Shown: positions 18,901 through 26,849 of the stretch, in pieces | Layout of the letters: each line of letters begins with the position of its first letter | Numbering within the stretch: the first letter of the stretch is position 1 | DNA from: Chitinophagales bacterium | GTDB taxonomy: Bacteria > Bacteroidota > Bacteroidia > Chitinophagales > JADIYW01 | Assembly: GCA_023957245.1 (NCBI GenBank) | Contig: JAMLHJ010000001.1 | Span: 209,273 to 273,272, forward strand | Length of the DNA: 64,000 bases | Direction: 5' to 3' | Translations under genes and position numbers: made by a program | The notes under the pieces: model-generated | The model's database searches: none | The model's input: the letters and a program-made list of their open reading frames with translations, nothing else | What the model was told of the DNA's origin: nothing

Positions 18901-20832
18901 TGCTGAGGCATCTACATATAATTTGTCTGGGAAATTATAGACTACATTAAAGACTTTGACAAAAGTATCACTTTGGTGATTGTCTAAATCAGTATAGGAA
19001 TAAGCAATAGGTTGGCTACCTACATCAGCACAGGTAAAATTGGTTGGTGGGAAATTGATAGTCACATTACTGCCATTGCAACCATCAAATCCCTGTGGAA
19101 AATTTGCAGCTGTCAGTGTTACTGGCCCATTACTTACATCAATACGAGATGTAAATCCCGGGTCAAAGATATTGGGATTGGATTCCGGAAGACGAGGAAT
19201 AGGTACATAATCATCGACTACCGTAACATGAATAAGTCCATTCGTACTATTTCCTGCTCCATCAGTAAGTGTGAGGTAAACAGGAATGGTTTGTCCTGCC
19301 ATAAAACATTGAAACACCGATTCACTTGTGGTAATATTAACGATGCTGTCATTATCCCAAAGTCCATTAGGCTTCATAAAATAAGGTTGGATAGCCTCAG
19401 AAAAAGGCAGATCCGTTTGGAAAGCTAAATATGGAGCAAAAGGATTCAAAGAAGTATTTTTTAAATATACCGTGATGCTATCCAAATTAATTTGCGGCGG
19501 AACTGTATCGGCAATAGTCCGGTATTTAAAATAGCCACTTTTGGGGTTGTTAGTAGAATTATGTGGAATGATGGAAGTGTTGGTCAATCCGTTGGCAAAC
19601 ATATTCCAACCTGGGTCGGCGGGAGTAATGTAAAAATGACCTTTGGAAAGATCCCCAATAGAACCAGTGCCGCCAGCTCCACCTGTGGACATATCGTATT
19701 CTTCACCTAAATCAAATACCCTAAAGCCTTGATAATAATCAGTAGTTGACGTGCCAGCGCCACCACCACTCAATCCGGCACCGCCGCGGCCACCGTTCTT
19801 TACAATATGCACATCATAAGAAGAACCAAGACTCCATGCCGTTCCCATAGTGGTATTTCCTGCCGAACCTTCCTGATTTGCCCAGATGAGGGTAGGTTTC
19901 CCTCCTTCTTGACCAAAGGTAATACTGGACAATAAATTTGAGCTGTTCAATGCCTTTCTTTGGGAAAAGACATTATGATAATATCCACTGGAGTTTCTTA
20001 TTTTTTCATTATTGGAGCAACAAACACTACCATTCAAAGAAGTGGTAGCTCCTAATAATCTGCTACCACCAGCAGTAAAAATCATAAATGGATTTCCGTC
20101 AACACTAATTGTAAGGTTAGCAATATGCGATCCCAATTGACTATTCAAACCTGGGTTCGGGCCTAAAAACCAAGCAGAAGCACCGTGCAGTGAACGAAAA
20201 ACGGTCGCAAATCCACCACTACCGCCACCGGCAGCAGCAATCAGATGCTTATCAATTAAATTAAAATAATAAGCTGGCGTTGTAGGTTTAAGCCATGCCA
20301 TTCCAGTAGAACCACCACCTCCGGCAGCAACATAGCCGTATTGACCATATTGTACACTTTCTCCTTTCTTGCCATAAGTAACAATGAAAGGTTTGCCATA
20401 ATTGTTGCTATTGTCTAAATTGAGGGTATAATGCAATTCCCCACCTTTACCACCATTAGCAAAGCGATTATCCACTAAGTTTTTGTACCAAGCCGTGCCA
20501 CCATCACCACCAAAGAGTTGAAACTCCACGCCAACAACACCCAAACCTCTTTGGGGCATTTTGAATATTTGGGTTTCTATTAAATCAATATTATTAGACT
20601 GGTCGGGATTAAAAGTTACCCATTGCCCTGCAGTATTTGTAAGTGGAGTAGCAACAACATCATTAAAAGTAGTAACCGTCAATGTCGGGTCATTCACGAC
20701 AACCTGTGCCTGGCTGGCGGAAGCTAATCCTAAAAATAATAGAATTTGAAATATCAATTTCCAATCACTAAATTGAATAGTAAGTCTGCTAATCCTTGTC
20801 CTTTGAAAACAAAAACTTAAAGAATTAGACAT
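12937..20832 (-). CDS. Giant secreted five-module beta-helix surface protein with glycine-rich head and T9SS tail
   Basis: About 2,631 residues from the ATG at 20832, which puts a signal peptide ending ASASQAQ near residue 43; an in-frame ATG at 20886 would add 18 residues. Residues about 80-420 are a glycine-rich domain (GGDGGTAW, AAGGGGSTGMAW, GGRGGAGLSGGGAG) resembling the ALK/LTK-type glycine-rich fold. An HYR-like immunoglobulin unit follows (VTVVDDYVPI). Then five modules of about 330-400 residues each begin LYVDA or similar with GSSWxxAF. They carry GGAI/NNT right-handed beta-helix repeats and end in IDxGAYES. A Bacteroidota adhesin-type linker (LEWATASELNNKEF) and a sorting domain (IQLYPNPSSTNVNIYF) close it. 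It is probably an exported adhesin or polysaccharide-binding protein; no catalytic residue was identified. Confidence 0.85.
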   Translation of the reverse strand: MSNSLSFCFQRTRISRLTIQFSDWKLIFQILLFLGLASASQAQVVVNDPTLTVTTFNDVVATPLTNTAGQWVTFNPDQSNNIDLIETQIFKMPQRGLGVVGVEFQLFGGDGGTAWYKNLVDNRFANGGKGGELHYTLNLDNSNNYGKPFIVTYGKKGESVQYGQYGYVAAGGGGSTGMAWLKPTTPAYYFNLIDKHLIAAAGGGSGGFATVFRSLHGASAWFLGPNPGLNSQLGSHIANLTISVDGNPFMIFTAGGSRLLGATTSLNGSVCCSNNEKIRNSSGYYHNVFSQRKALNSSNLLSSITFGQEGGKPTLIWANQEGSAGNTTMGTAWSLGSSYDVHIVKNGGRGGAGLSGGGAGTSTTDYYQGFRVFDLGEEYDMSTGGAGGTGSIGDLSKGHFYITPADPGWNMFANGLTNTSIIPHNSTNNPKSGYFKYRTIADTVPPQINLDSITVYLKNTSLNPFAPYLAFQTDLPFSEAIQPYFMKPNGLWDNDSIVNITTSESVFQCFMAGQTIPVYLTLTDGAGNSTNGLIHVTVVDDYVPIPRLPESNPNIFDPGFTSRIDVSNGPVTLTAANFPQGFDGCNGSNVTINFPPTNFTCADVGSQPIAYSYTDLDNHQSDTFVKVFNVVYNFPDKLYVDASATGANNGTSWTDAFNSLQDALRFGCSQSGTGREVYVAQGTYLPDQGQGISLDDRNASFTLHDNDKVYGGFPTGGSLFSERDPAAYPSILSGNIGLTNFETDNSYHVVTIAGNKSVLDGFTIKEGYANANASDGGGAIKNVQVVIHDTLQYSTSSIQNCKFIDNFGNNGGAIYTAPSASTYNSNMDVINSSFENNTSNTNGGAIFLNNNLLRLYSLNCLFDNNTAQTKGGALHISSSNNAKVINNTFVYNDALVGGGAISNAGFISLNNSILFFNTDPNSAQIANTGTFHVDFSNIQGCGGSTTWALSSVIDYGGNIDADPQFNLSSPYTLMPQSPCRNAGKNNYNPYATDLYGKTRINEDQIDMGAAEINPVLYVAWDATGTGDGSSWANAYTNLNEAIANSGNGLSQKSIWVKSGTYYPDRIYRNSLPTPGNRENTFRLPNTSKIYGGFAGTETQLNQRNIGQNLTLLSGDIGTIGLPSDNVYHVITSEGQGSRLDGFIIEGGNANGGNDLSNGGGYFEIAQIADPSNVIANCVFRNNSAADKGGAIFGYVFGSSGAGALDIDHCVFYNNTANRGAVAYVAKGMMPVFYKLKLYNVTAVNNTSLAAGAGAIEGDGGTGGSGNFTARIKTYNSLLVANTPQNYNDINNPGNIQLFHTYVSDSINGVFKNVNDIAGADGKIMTNDDGLQLNPNSIAINYGDDSLLYNNNQKDITGQPRILQGVSDAGAYESWGCLGLSKLYVDANTTTTVSDGSTWAKAFKTINEALNVANLCTSVDSILIAKGTYYPGDPLTPISRDASFELWRPMALVGGYPSGGGIRDINANPVILSGDINTTDRNDNAVHIMRIGADTLGTTVIDGLKFVNGTGGSGIGGVGIYTTHGQSFQRGSGAAINSKNSKVWVKNCYFLNNFSGQGGAVYVNGGTFKSTHSIYDGNTAAQNGGAIRGGGITDSLLLHHNIFIRDTALGGGGGAVSGNYIWTLCYNELSNNVFVHTVGMQYGGGALYLSEGKFKVVNNTFYANKSVTGGGVTITVNPDTSNIFANNCFWNNTNTFNAPDDYSVSDYNNVIANNSTGIYPNFQDTLNLLGTDAQWYTEDDGLSLRTTSPLINGGNNNYVIDSSDLKNTIRVQKGIVDIGAYESDSLITRWYVNVSQDTIEADGSSWATAFDKFEDAIAVAKIGDTIWVAGGNYSPLLHTAFKMKSGVKIIGGFEGTETELTQRNLSSGFNTILCGNGSSVMINENVNSNALLDGFVIQSGTSDSVGGGILNINSQAHFNNIVFNNNQAKKGGAVANLLSNTHFSNIIFHENEAQGEGGAIFDSAATTQILSATFFQNNALNGSLLSQKDGSTLIMGNSISWGNSANEWFSSGSASSKMVTYSMLQSPLNGIGNIIDIDPKFTNPTQPIGFDNLWFTADDGLMAGFQSNFINKGNNALANSLATDISGANRIQNNIIDLGAYENEGISYCDSLSKLNSHALYVNVNAITAGDGFSWTNSLRSLTEALDLANYCDEIDSIYIASGTYYPTGFREGTDRTKSFVIKRSNLHLIGGCIGEDSTTNNSYLYPTILSGNINDDYDATDNSYHVVTIQNSYNVILEGVVIADGNADSTIAPFNSGGGLYIKNATSGNLILRNVYFTRNKALNGASIYNDGAAIDAINVLIDKGVANNGGAIFNEAGAITLTNSTIVNNDAINIQSSAIDLNGGQLTVNNSIMFGSISGLYDAAYSFIEGNVDTINGNLNTSGLTKADVFENDTIGNYKPKLGTTIIDAGNNGLFDNLNNNSIDFVGNSRVADFLNNGIIDIGAFESSSSSILPISLVHFYATKDGDKAKLEWATASELNNKEFIVFRAKDAIDFKEIGRVRGAGNSNIPIDYVYYDLQPLDGYNYYRLAQVDYDGTTEFLGIRMLEFSEDNREIQLYPNPSSTNVNIYFSKGVYSQLELIDVNSKVLYSLSLANSDNWKDIDLTNYSAGVYFIRLIGDAKSDVKKLVKK
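13480..18930 (-). repeat. Five homologous beta-helix modules inside the giant protein gene
   Basis: Module starts read in order LYVDASATG (near 18930), LYVAWDATG (17790), LYVDANTTT (16690), WYVNVSQDT (15475) and LYVNVNAIT (14490). Each opens with a D/NGxSW-AF segment and a (Y/S)(I/V)xxGTYYP motif, and closes with a GxxR...DxGA(Y/F)E signature. The modules are diverged at DNA level, so the duplications are old. Confidence 0.75.
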
Positions 20833-21062
20833 CTTAAACAATACTATATTATTCCTTAATAAATAGTTTGTAAAAAAATAATGCATATAGAATAATTGAA
20901 TACTTAAAATTATTCTTTGTCTCCAATTATAGTAAAAAACAAGGAGTCACAAAAAAGTCACAACACCATATATTCATGATATATAATAAATTATAGTGTA
21001 GAAGAAATTAGTAAATAAGCTTACTAAAAATACCTCAATACAATCAAATACAATACTATTAT

Positions 21063-22784
21063 TTAGATGTCGTTAACTAATTCGTCTAAACTAATATCAT
21101 CATTCAGATTCAGTTTCTTTCGAATTCGATACCAATTCGTTCGGATACTTTGGGAAGACACTCCTAAGGTAGCTGCCATTTCTTTATTAGAGAATTTGAG
21201 TTTTGCCAAAGACATAAATCTAATCTCAGCAGGAGAAAATTCAGGATATTTTTCATTTAATCTATACAAATATCCAGAATGAACTTTTTCAAAGAGCGAT
21301 TTAAATTGTAACCAATCATCTTCAGTTAAAATAGTTTTTTGCCGTAGTTCCAATAAAACATTTTGATTATCAGCGTCAACATGTTTAATCTTACTTTCTA
21401 AATCACGTATCAATCTATTCTTTAGTAATATTTGCTCCATAAAAGCATTCAGCTGAAACTTTGATTTTTCTATCACATGAGTAGCATTTTTGATTTCAGC
21501 ATCTTTTTCCAACTGCTTCTTTTTTTGAACATAGTAAACGAGAATAAGAGTGATAATTAATATTAGAACTATTAATACAAGAGTATTTCTTATAGCAATT
21601 CTCCTTTGAACATCTCTTTCTCTTTCCGAACTTTGAATTTTTAAATTCTGCAAATCAATCTTTTGCTGAGCACGTAATACATTCAATGCACTATACTTCT
21701 TGTTATACTCTTCAATAGCCAAAACTGTAGAATCAATATACTTTAGCGACATCTCTTTATCACCATTTACTATACACCATTTACTCATAATAGAGAATAG
21801 GTTTTTATTTCTATCTTTTTGACCAGAGATAAATATATAATGTCTTGCTAAATCAATATACTTTTTAGAAATACTTAAATTACCTTTTAATAAATAAATA
21901 TCAGCTAGACCAATAGCAGCTCCAGCACAACTACCAAAATCATTTGTTTCTATAGAACTTGATAAGTCATCTTCTATTAAAGGTATTGCACTGTCGTAAT
22001 CACCTTGAAAATAAAGATTAGCGCCAATATTGCCTCTAGCTATTTTTTTCCATGCTGTTGCTTCAGGAAAATCAGAAAGCAATATTTCATTAAAACAAGC
22101 AGCTGCACTATCAAATTGATGAAGTTCCTGATAACATAAACCCATTGTATTTCTCGCTGAATTTATCACACCTGAATTAAAATGAGTTTCAGGAATAACT
22201 ATAGCTTTTTTAAAATAAGATAATGCCAAATGATAATCTTGATAATAATAATAAGCTTCCCCTATCTGCATTAAATCCCTAGCTTTTTCAGGATAATCAT
22301 CAGAATTTATTAACTCTATTCTATTATCTAATATTAGATATTGTTCAAAAGCTAATTCATAATTCTGTTCTATCTTCCAATAATACTCTGCTAAAGCTCT
22401 GAGTGATCGTTCATAAAGAAAATCAATATCTTTATGTGAATAATATTCAACTTGCCTTTTCAGCTTTAACAAAGAAACATCTTTAGGTTGGTTTTGGTAA
22501 AAAGTATTCCAAAAATTGAGAAAGAAATCTACATTTAATGCTAAGGTTTGATCATTATTTTGAAGTGCAAATTTTTTAATTTCTTGAGCTTTCTCAGCTC
22601 TTTTTAAAGAATCATTGATATTAATCAAATCTCTATACATAGAATGAATTCCATCAACATTCTGACCATAAGGCTTATGCAATAAAGTCTCATACTGCGC
22701 TATTGAAAGATTTGGATAAAATATAAAAAAAAGGACTATAAAAAAACTCAATCTCGTAAAAACATCTATAGGCTTTATCATCAA
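21063..22784 (-). CDS. Membrane-spanning TPR sensor with LuxR-type HTH
   Basis: A 573-residue protein. An N-terminal signal/anchor (residues about 10-29) is followed by about 350 residues of TPR-like helices (ARDLMQIGEAYYYYQDYHLALSYF). A strong transmembrane segment follows (LVLIVLILIITLILVYYV, near 400), then a coiled coil and a C-terminal helix-turn-helix (SPAEIRFMSLAKLKFSNKEMAATLGVSSQSIR). The HTH resembles the LuxR/GerE class. The topology implies periplasmic TPRs controlling a cytoplasmic DNA-binding domain in one chain. The gene lies 230 bases upstream of the giant surface protein on the same strand, and control of that gene is a reasonable but untested guess. It is divergent from xerD. 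Confidence 0.78.
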   Translation of the reverse strand: MMIKPIDVFTRLSFFIVLFFIFYPNLSIAQYETLLHKPYGQNVDGIHSMYRDLININDSLKRAEKAQEIKKFALQNNDQTLALNVDFFLNFWNTFYQNQPKDVSLLKLKRQVEYYSHKDIDFLYERSLRALAEYYWKIEQNYELAFEQYLILDNRIELINSDDYPEKARDLMQIGEAYYYYQDYHLALSYFKKAIVIPETHFNSGVINSARNTMGLCYQELHQFDSAAACFNEILLSDFPEATAWKKIARGNIGANLYFQGDYDSAIPLIEDDLSSSIETNDFGSCAGAAIGLADIYLLKGNLSISKKYIDLARHYIFISGQKDRNKNLFSIMSKWCIVNGDKEMSLKYIDSTVLAIEEYNKKYSALNVLRAQQKIDLQNLKIQSSERERDVQRRIAIRNTLVLIVLILIITLILVYYVQKKKQLEKDAEIKNATHVIEKSKFQLNAFMEQILLKNRLIRDLESKIKHVDADNQNVLLELRQKTILTEDDWLQFKSLFEKVHSGYLYRLNEKYPEFSPAEIRFMSLAKLKFSNKEMAATLGVSSQSIRTNWYRIRKKLNLNDDISLDELVNDI

Positions 22785-22943
22785 TTCAAGTGCTGTGTTC
22801 CTAAATTTATATTCTTATAAAAATACAATACATCTATAAGAAAATACATTTTATTAAATCTTTTTTCCTATCATAGGTTCAAAAATCAAAAAGCTACTTT
22901 ACAATCTTCCCAAAAGCAGGATAAAATTCCTTATTTTTAATCT

Positions 22944-23846
22944 ATGATGTCTTGGGACTTTGCAATTCAACTGTTTAAAGCCTATTTAATAACAGAAAAA
23001 GGAATGTCCAAGCATTCAGTAGAAGCATATCTGCATGATGTCAATATGCTCAAAGCCAACTCTGACCACTCATCCCCGACTGAATTACAGACAAAAGATA
23101 TAGAATATTTTTTAGCAACGCTTTACGATATAGGTTTAAGTAATAGCAGCCAAGCTAGAATACTTTCAGGAATAAAATCTTTTTACAACTATTTAATTCT
23201 TGAAAAACAAATTTCAGTTTCTCCATTGGAACTCATTGAATCGCCTAAACTGGCTAGAAAACTTCCTGATGTCCTTTCTATCGAGGAAATTGATTTAATA
23301 TTATCAATGCTCGACCTCAGCCGCGCTGATCATGTCAGAAATAAGGCTATGATAGAAACGCTTTATAGCAGTGGTTTGCGTGTATCCGAACTGATAAATT
23401 TAAAAATCTCTCATATTTATCCTGACGATGAAATCATCAAGGTAATAGGAAAAGGCAACAAAGAACGACTGATTCCTATTGGTCAATCAGCATTGGATAG
23501 TATCAAAATATACTTAAAACACATCCGTCCACTATGGCACAAATATCCATTATACGATGATATTCTTTTTTTAAATCGCCGTGGCAAACCATTAAGTAGG
23601 GTGATGGTGTTTACATTTTTAAAAGAATTGGTATCTCTAGCTGGAATACATAAAGATATTAGCCCACACACACTCAGACATTCATTTGCTACTCATTTGG
23701 TAGAAAGAGGTGCAGATCTAAGAGCTGTACAAATGATGTTGGGACATTCATCTATTACTACCACTGAAATATATACTCATCTCAATCAAGAATATCTAAG
23801 AAGCTCACTTCAAAAATATCACCCTAGATTTAAAGGTACTTATTAG
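22944..23846 (+). CDS. xerD: Tyrosine recombinase XerD
   Basis: A 300-residue site-specific recombinase, probably resolving chromosome dimers at dif. The SAM-like N-terminal core-binding domain is followed by the catalytic domain with R146 (YSSGLRVSELI), K170 (GKGNKERLIPI), H242 and R245 (HTLRHSFATHL), H268 (MLGHSSITTT) and Tyr277 (IYTHLN). Full length and all catalytic residues make it active-looking. Close XerC/XerD paralogues exist and the XerD label is by overall resemblance. There are no integrase neighbours or att-like repeats, so it is the housekeeping enzyme. Its stop overlaps the convergent sigma-factor gene by four bases. Confidence 0.9.
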   Translation: MMSWDFAIQLFKAYLITEKGMSKHSVEAYLHDVNMLKANSDHSSPTELQTKDIEYFLATLYDIGLSNSSQARILSGIKSFYNYLILEKQISVSPLELIESPKLARKLPDVLSIEEIDLILSMLDLSRADHVRNKAMIETLYSSGLRVSELINLKISHIYPDDEIIKVIGKGNKERLIPIGQSALDSIKIYLKHIRPLWHKYPLYDDILFLNRRGKPLSRVMVFTFLKELVSLAGIHKDISPHTLRHSFATHLVERGADLRAVQMMLGHSSITTTEIYTHLNQEYLRSSLQKYHPRFKGTY

Positions 23847-24355
23847 ACTAATGACTTATAATGAATGAGTCTGTCTTTTAACTCTTTTCTTGCAAAAAAT
23901 ATTCTACTTTTCACTGTACCAAGCGGCAAGTTTAATTTTTCAGCTATTTCATGATACTTATATCCTTTGTAATGCATCATGAAAGGAACTCTAAATTCAT
24001 TAGACAAATTGAGAATCGCTCTCTCAATATCTTTGTTCACAAATGTCATTTCTGCAACATTTGTAGTCGTATGGGAAACAGAATCAATAAAATATTGATT
24101 ATCACTAGTATCTACAATTGTGTTTCTTTTTACTTTCTTTCTGTAGTTATTGATAAAGATATTTTTCATAATGGTATATAACCAAGCTTTTAATTTGGTT
24201 CCATTTTCAAATTTATCTTCATTAGAAATTGCACGAAACATTGTTTCTTGAATTAAGTCTTCTGCATCATCCATATCTCTTGTCAACTTCAATGCAAATG
24301 GCTTCAAAGATACGTGTAAATCAACTACTCTATTACTAAATTCCATATTCGCCAT
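23843..24355 (-). CDS. ECF-type RNA polymerase sigma factor
   Basis: A 170-residue sigma-70-family factor with only regions 2 and 4. Region 2 contains MDDAEDLIQETMFRAISNEDKF and LKAWLYTIMKNIFINNYRKK. Region 4 contains FRVPFMMHYKGYKYHEIAEKLNLPLGTVKSRIFFARKEL. No anti-sigma gene is adjacent, unlike many Bacteroidota FecI-type systems. It heads no obvious target operon. The nearest upstream gene on the strand is the carboxypeptidase-regulatory-like protein 108 bases away. Confidence 0.92.
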   Translation of the reverse strand: MANMEFSNRVVDLHVSLKPFALKLTRDMDDAEDLIQETMFRAISNEDKFENGTKLKAWLYTIMKNIFINNYRKKVKRNTIVDTSDNQYFIDSVSHTTTNVAEMTFVNKDIERAILNLSNEFRVPFMMHYKGYKYHEIAEKLNLPLGTVKSRIFFARKELKDRLIHYKSLV

Positions 24356-24463
24356 AACTCATTTATTTGATTACAAAATTAACGAATTTAATCCGACAAA
24401 AGGGAATTACAAATGTTAATGAATACGAATGTGGTTAGAGAATATGTATTGTTTTATCAAACA

Positions 24464-25138
24464 TTAAAATTCAGGAAAAACAGATTCGCCATTTTTATCT
24501 GTACCGATAGATTTATTTTTTTTCTTCAATGATTTGATAAATTCTGCCCAACTAAAAGCATCAAACAATCGAATAGGTGCAGGTTGTCCATAATGATAAT
24601 ATGACTGTACTTGATTTTTCAGATATTGATTGAAATTTTCATTGCCATCATATCGGGTTGCCTTGGTCAATTCATCTAACTTCGATTTTTCAATTGTTTT
24701 TTTAGCAAGTGCCACCATATCATCAGGAATATCTAAGTTGGCAATCGCTTGTCTAAGTTGATGTGGTCTAGGTAGAGGATAAATTGTAATCGTATCCAAA
24801 GCATAAGTTTCCCGTTCCATATAGATATCTTTAAAATAGCTATCTCCCATCATTTCCTTAGGCACTTCGAGTTTGTATGGTTTATAACCTATTGATTTGA
24901 ACAGCACTACATCTCCTTGAGCTACTGCAAATGAATAAAAGCCATCAATAGTTGAAACTGTACCTCGCTTCTCTTTGTCCACATAAACAATAGCAAATGG
25001 TATCGGTGCATTACTGATATTATCTTTTATCATACCAGAAAATTGCACAACCATCCTTTTGGGATATACAAAAGGTTGTGCTTTGACTCCTGTAACACCT
25101 AACAACAACGTAGCAACGATTAACAATACTGATTTCAA
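24464..25138 (-). CDS. Exported carboxypeptidase-regulatory-like domain protein
   Basis: A 224-residue protein with a signal peptide (MKSVLLIVATLLLGVTGVKAQ). Residues about 32-108 form a CarboxypepD_reg-like beta-sandwich: SGMIKDNISNAPIPFAIVYV, then GTVSTIDGFYSFAVAQGD and LFKSIGYKPYKLEV, as in the N-terminal plugs of TonB-dependent receptors. The following helical part has no known motif and no barrel follows. Periplasmic or outer-membrane location is inferred. Function is unknown. Confidence 0.75.
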   Translation of the reverse strand: MKSVLLIVATLLLGVTGVKAQPFVYPKRMVVQFSGMIKDNISNAPIPFAIVYVDKEKRGTVSTIDGFYSFAVAQGDVVLFKSIGYKPYKLEVPKEMMGDSYFKDIYMERETYALDTITIYPLPRPHQLRQAIANLDIPDDMVALAKKTIEKSKLDELTKATRYDGNENFNQYLKNQVQSYYHYGQPAPIRLFDAFSWAEFIKSLKKKNKSIGTDKNGESVFPEF

Positions 25139-25225
25139 AACTAATATTCTCTTTTTGTTAAAAACTTTCTAAAAGTTGGAAAACTATTCGATAAAATATA
25201 GCAAACACTAAAAATCTAACATAGT

Positions 25226-25621
25226 TTAAGAATTTTGATACTGTTGTTCTTCCCAAGCCATAAATTTCTGAATCTCGCTATTCAACTTTTTCACCAAGAA
25301 ACCTAATACCAATTTATCGTCCAATCTTCCTATTATCGGAATAAAATCTGGAATAAAATCTAATGGATTAACAATGTATATCAAAGATGCAACCAAACTC
25401 ACGACTGCCTGCTTGGACAAACCTGAATATTCTCTTGCATACCATGCTTTCAACATGCGTCCAATAGCAGATACCTGACTTTCAAAATTCAATGCTTGGC
25501 TTGCTGTTTCTCCCACTTTTTCAAATGCAATATCAATCAACTTACTGACAAGCTGGTGTTCATTAGAAATTCTTTCTGCTTCCTTAATCAGTTTGTCTAT
25601 ATAAATTTCAATTTTAAACAT
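25226..25621 (-). CDS. DUF1232 (YkvA-type) membrane protein
   Basis: A 131-residue protein with a basic helical N-terminal half. The hallmark DUF1232 segment SLIYIVNPLDFIPDFIPIIGRLDD lies at about residues 84-108, a membrane-associated motif. The biochemical role of the family is not known. It starts 36 bases downstream of nspC on the same strand and may be co-transcribed with it. Confidence 0.82.
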   Translation of the reverse strand: MFKIEIYIDKLIKEAERISNEHQLVSKLIDIAFEKVGETASQALNFESQVSAIGRMLKAWYAREYSGLSKQAVVSLVASLIYIVNPLDFIPDFIPIIGRLDDKLVLGFLVKKLNSEIQKFMAWEEQQYQNS

Positions 25622-25657
25622 CTCTATATTATTCTTCTGTCATTAAAAAAATCTATC

Positions 25658-26788
25658 TCAAGATAATCTTGAGGCATAATCTTCATACCCATAAGAATTC
25701 AACAATGAAAACTTTTGAGCAGTGGTCCATATTCCTATACTTGGTAGATTAATCCCATTAAAAGTAGTGGTTTTGACCATAGTATAATGAATCATGTCAT
25801 CAAATATTACTTTATCTCCAACATTTAAAGGCTGATTAAATTTCCATGTACCCATATAATCTCCTGCAAGGCAGCTCAAACCTCCCATATAATATTCATG
25901 CTTCCCATCTTCCATAGTATTTAATATCTTAGGCTGATACGGCATTTCCAAACAATCTGGCATGTGACAAGTAAAAGATACATCGAGCATAGCTATTGGC
26001 AACTTATCATTTTGCACAATATCCAAAACCGTACTCACCAAATAACCTGTCTGCCAACCTACTGCACTACCTGGCTCTAAAATCACTTGTTCAATATTGG
26101 GATATTTTAATCTAAATTCTCTTAACACTTTTATCAAATGTTCGACATCATACCCTTCTCTCGTCATCAAATGACCTCCACCAAAATTCACCCATTTGAT
26201 TTGCTTCAAAAAACTATCATACAAATCTGAAAAAGATTTCAAGACACGTTCTAAAGTATAAGAATCATTTTCGCAAAGTGCATGAAAATGCAACCCTTCT
26301 ATACCATCAGGCAATGTATCTCCCAACAAATGCCTAGCAATTCCTAATCTAGAATTAGGCGCACATGGATTATATAATTCTGTTCCCACTTCACTATATC
26401 CTGGATTGACACGTAAACCACAGCTCACATCTTCTCTTACTTTATCTTTCCACCTTTCGTATTCAGATAAAGAATTAAAAGTCAAGTGGCTTGAATAATT
26501 TTGAATTTCTTCAAAATCTTGAGGAACATATACAGCACAATAGGTATGAGCTTTCACTCCCATTTTTTCATAGACTAAACGTGCTTCATGAAGAGAGCTA
26601 GCAGTAGCACCGTGCAAATATTGAATCAAAGTAGGGAATGTAGCATGTAGAGAATAACCTTTCAATGCGCAGATAATATCTACATCAGCACTACTCTGTA
26701 CATACTTCATTAATTGAAGATTGTTCAACAACCTTTCTTCTTCTAATACATAACAAGGAGAAGGTATCTCCTTCCAATTGATTTTCAT
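25658..26788 (-). CDS. nspC: Carboxynorspermidine decarboxylase
   Basis: A 376-residue PLP enzyme of the alanine racemase/group IV decarboxylase fold that makes norspermidine or spermidine from the carboxy form. The Schiff-base lysine is in ICALKGYS (K43). HFHALCEND, WVNFGGGHLMTREGYD and EPGSAVGWQTGYLV are PLP-binding motifs, and the catalytic-loop cysteine lies in SFTCHMPDCLEMPYQP. These match NspC rather than diaminopimelate decarboxylase. The partner carboxynorspermidine synthase is not in this window. The gene lies between a secreted esterase and a DUF1232 gene on the same strand. Confidence 0.93.
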   Translation of the reverse strand: MKINWKEIPSPCYVLEEERLLNNLQLMKYVQSSADVDIICALKGYSLHATFPTLIQYLHGATASSLHEARLVYEKMGVKAHTYCAVYVPQDFEEIQNYSSHLTFNSLSEYERWKDKVREDVSCGLRVNPGYSEVGTELYNPCAPNSRLGIARHLLGDTLPDGIEGLHFHALCENDSYTLERVLKSFSDLYDSFLKQIKWVNFGGGHLMTREGYDVEHLIKVLREFRLKYPNIEQVILEPGSAVGWQTGYLVSTVLDIVQNDKLPIAMLDVSFTCHMPDCLEMPYQPKILNTMEDGKHEYYMGGLSCLAGDYMGTWKFNQPLNVGDKVIFDDMIHYTMVKTTTFNGINLPSIGIWTTAQKFSLLNSYGYEDYASRLS

Positions 26789-26849
26789 TAATTACAAATT
26801 TACGATTATTCAAGCAATAGCACTTTGCAAATAAGGATAAATTTTAAAA

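Noticed and set aside
22944-23846. XerD-like recombinase as a phage or ICE integrase.
   Set aside because: It has the standard XerD length and motifs, sits among chromosomal genes, and no att-like duplication, tRNA overlap or phage gene is nearby.
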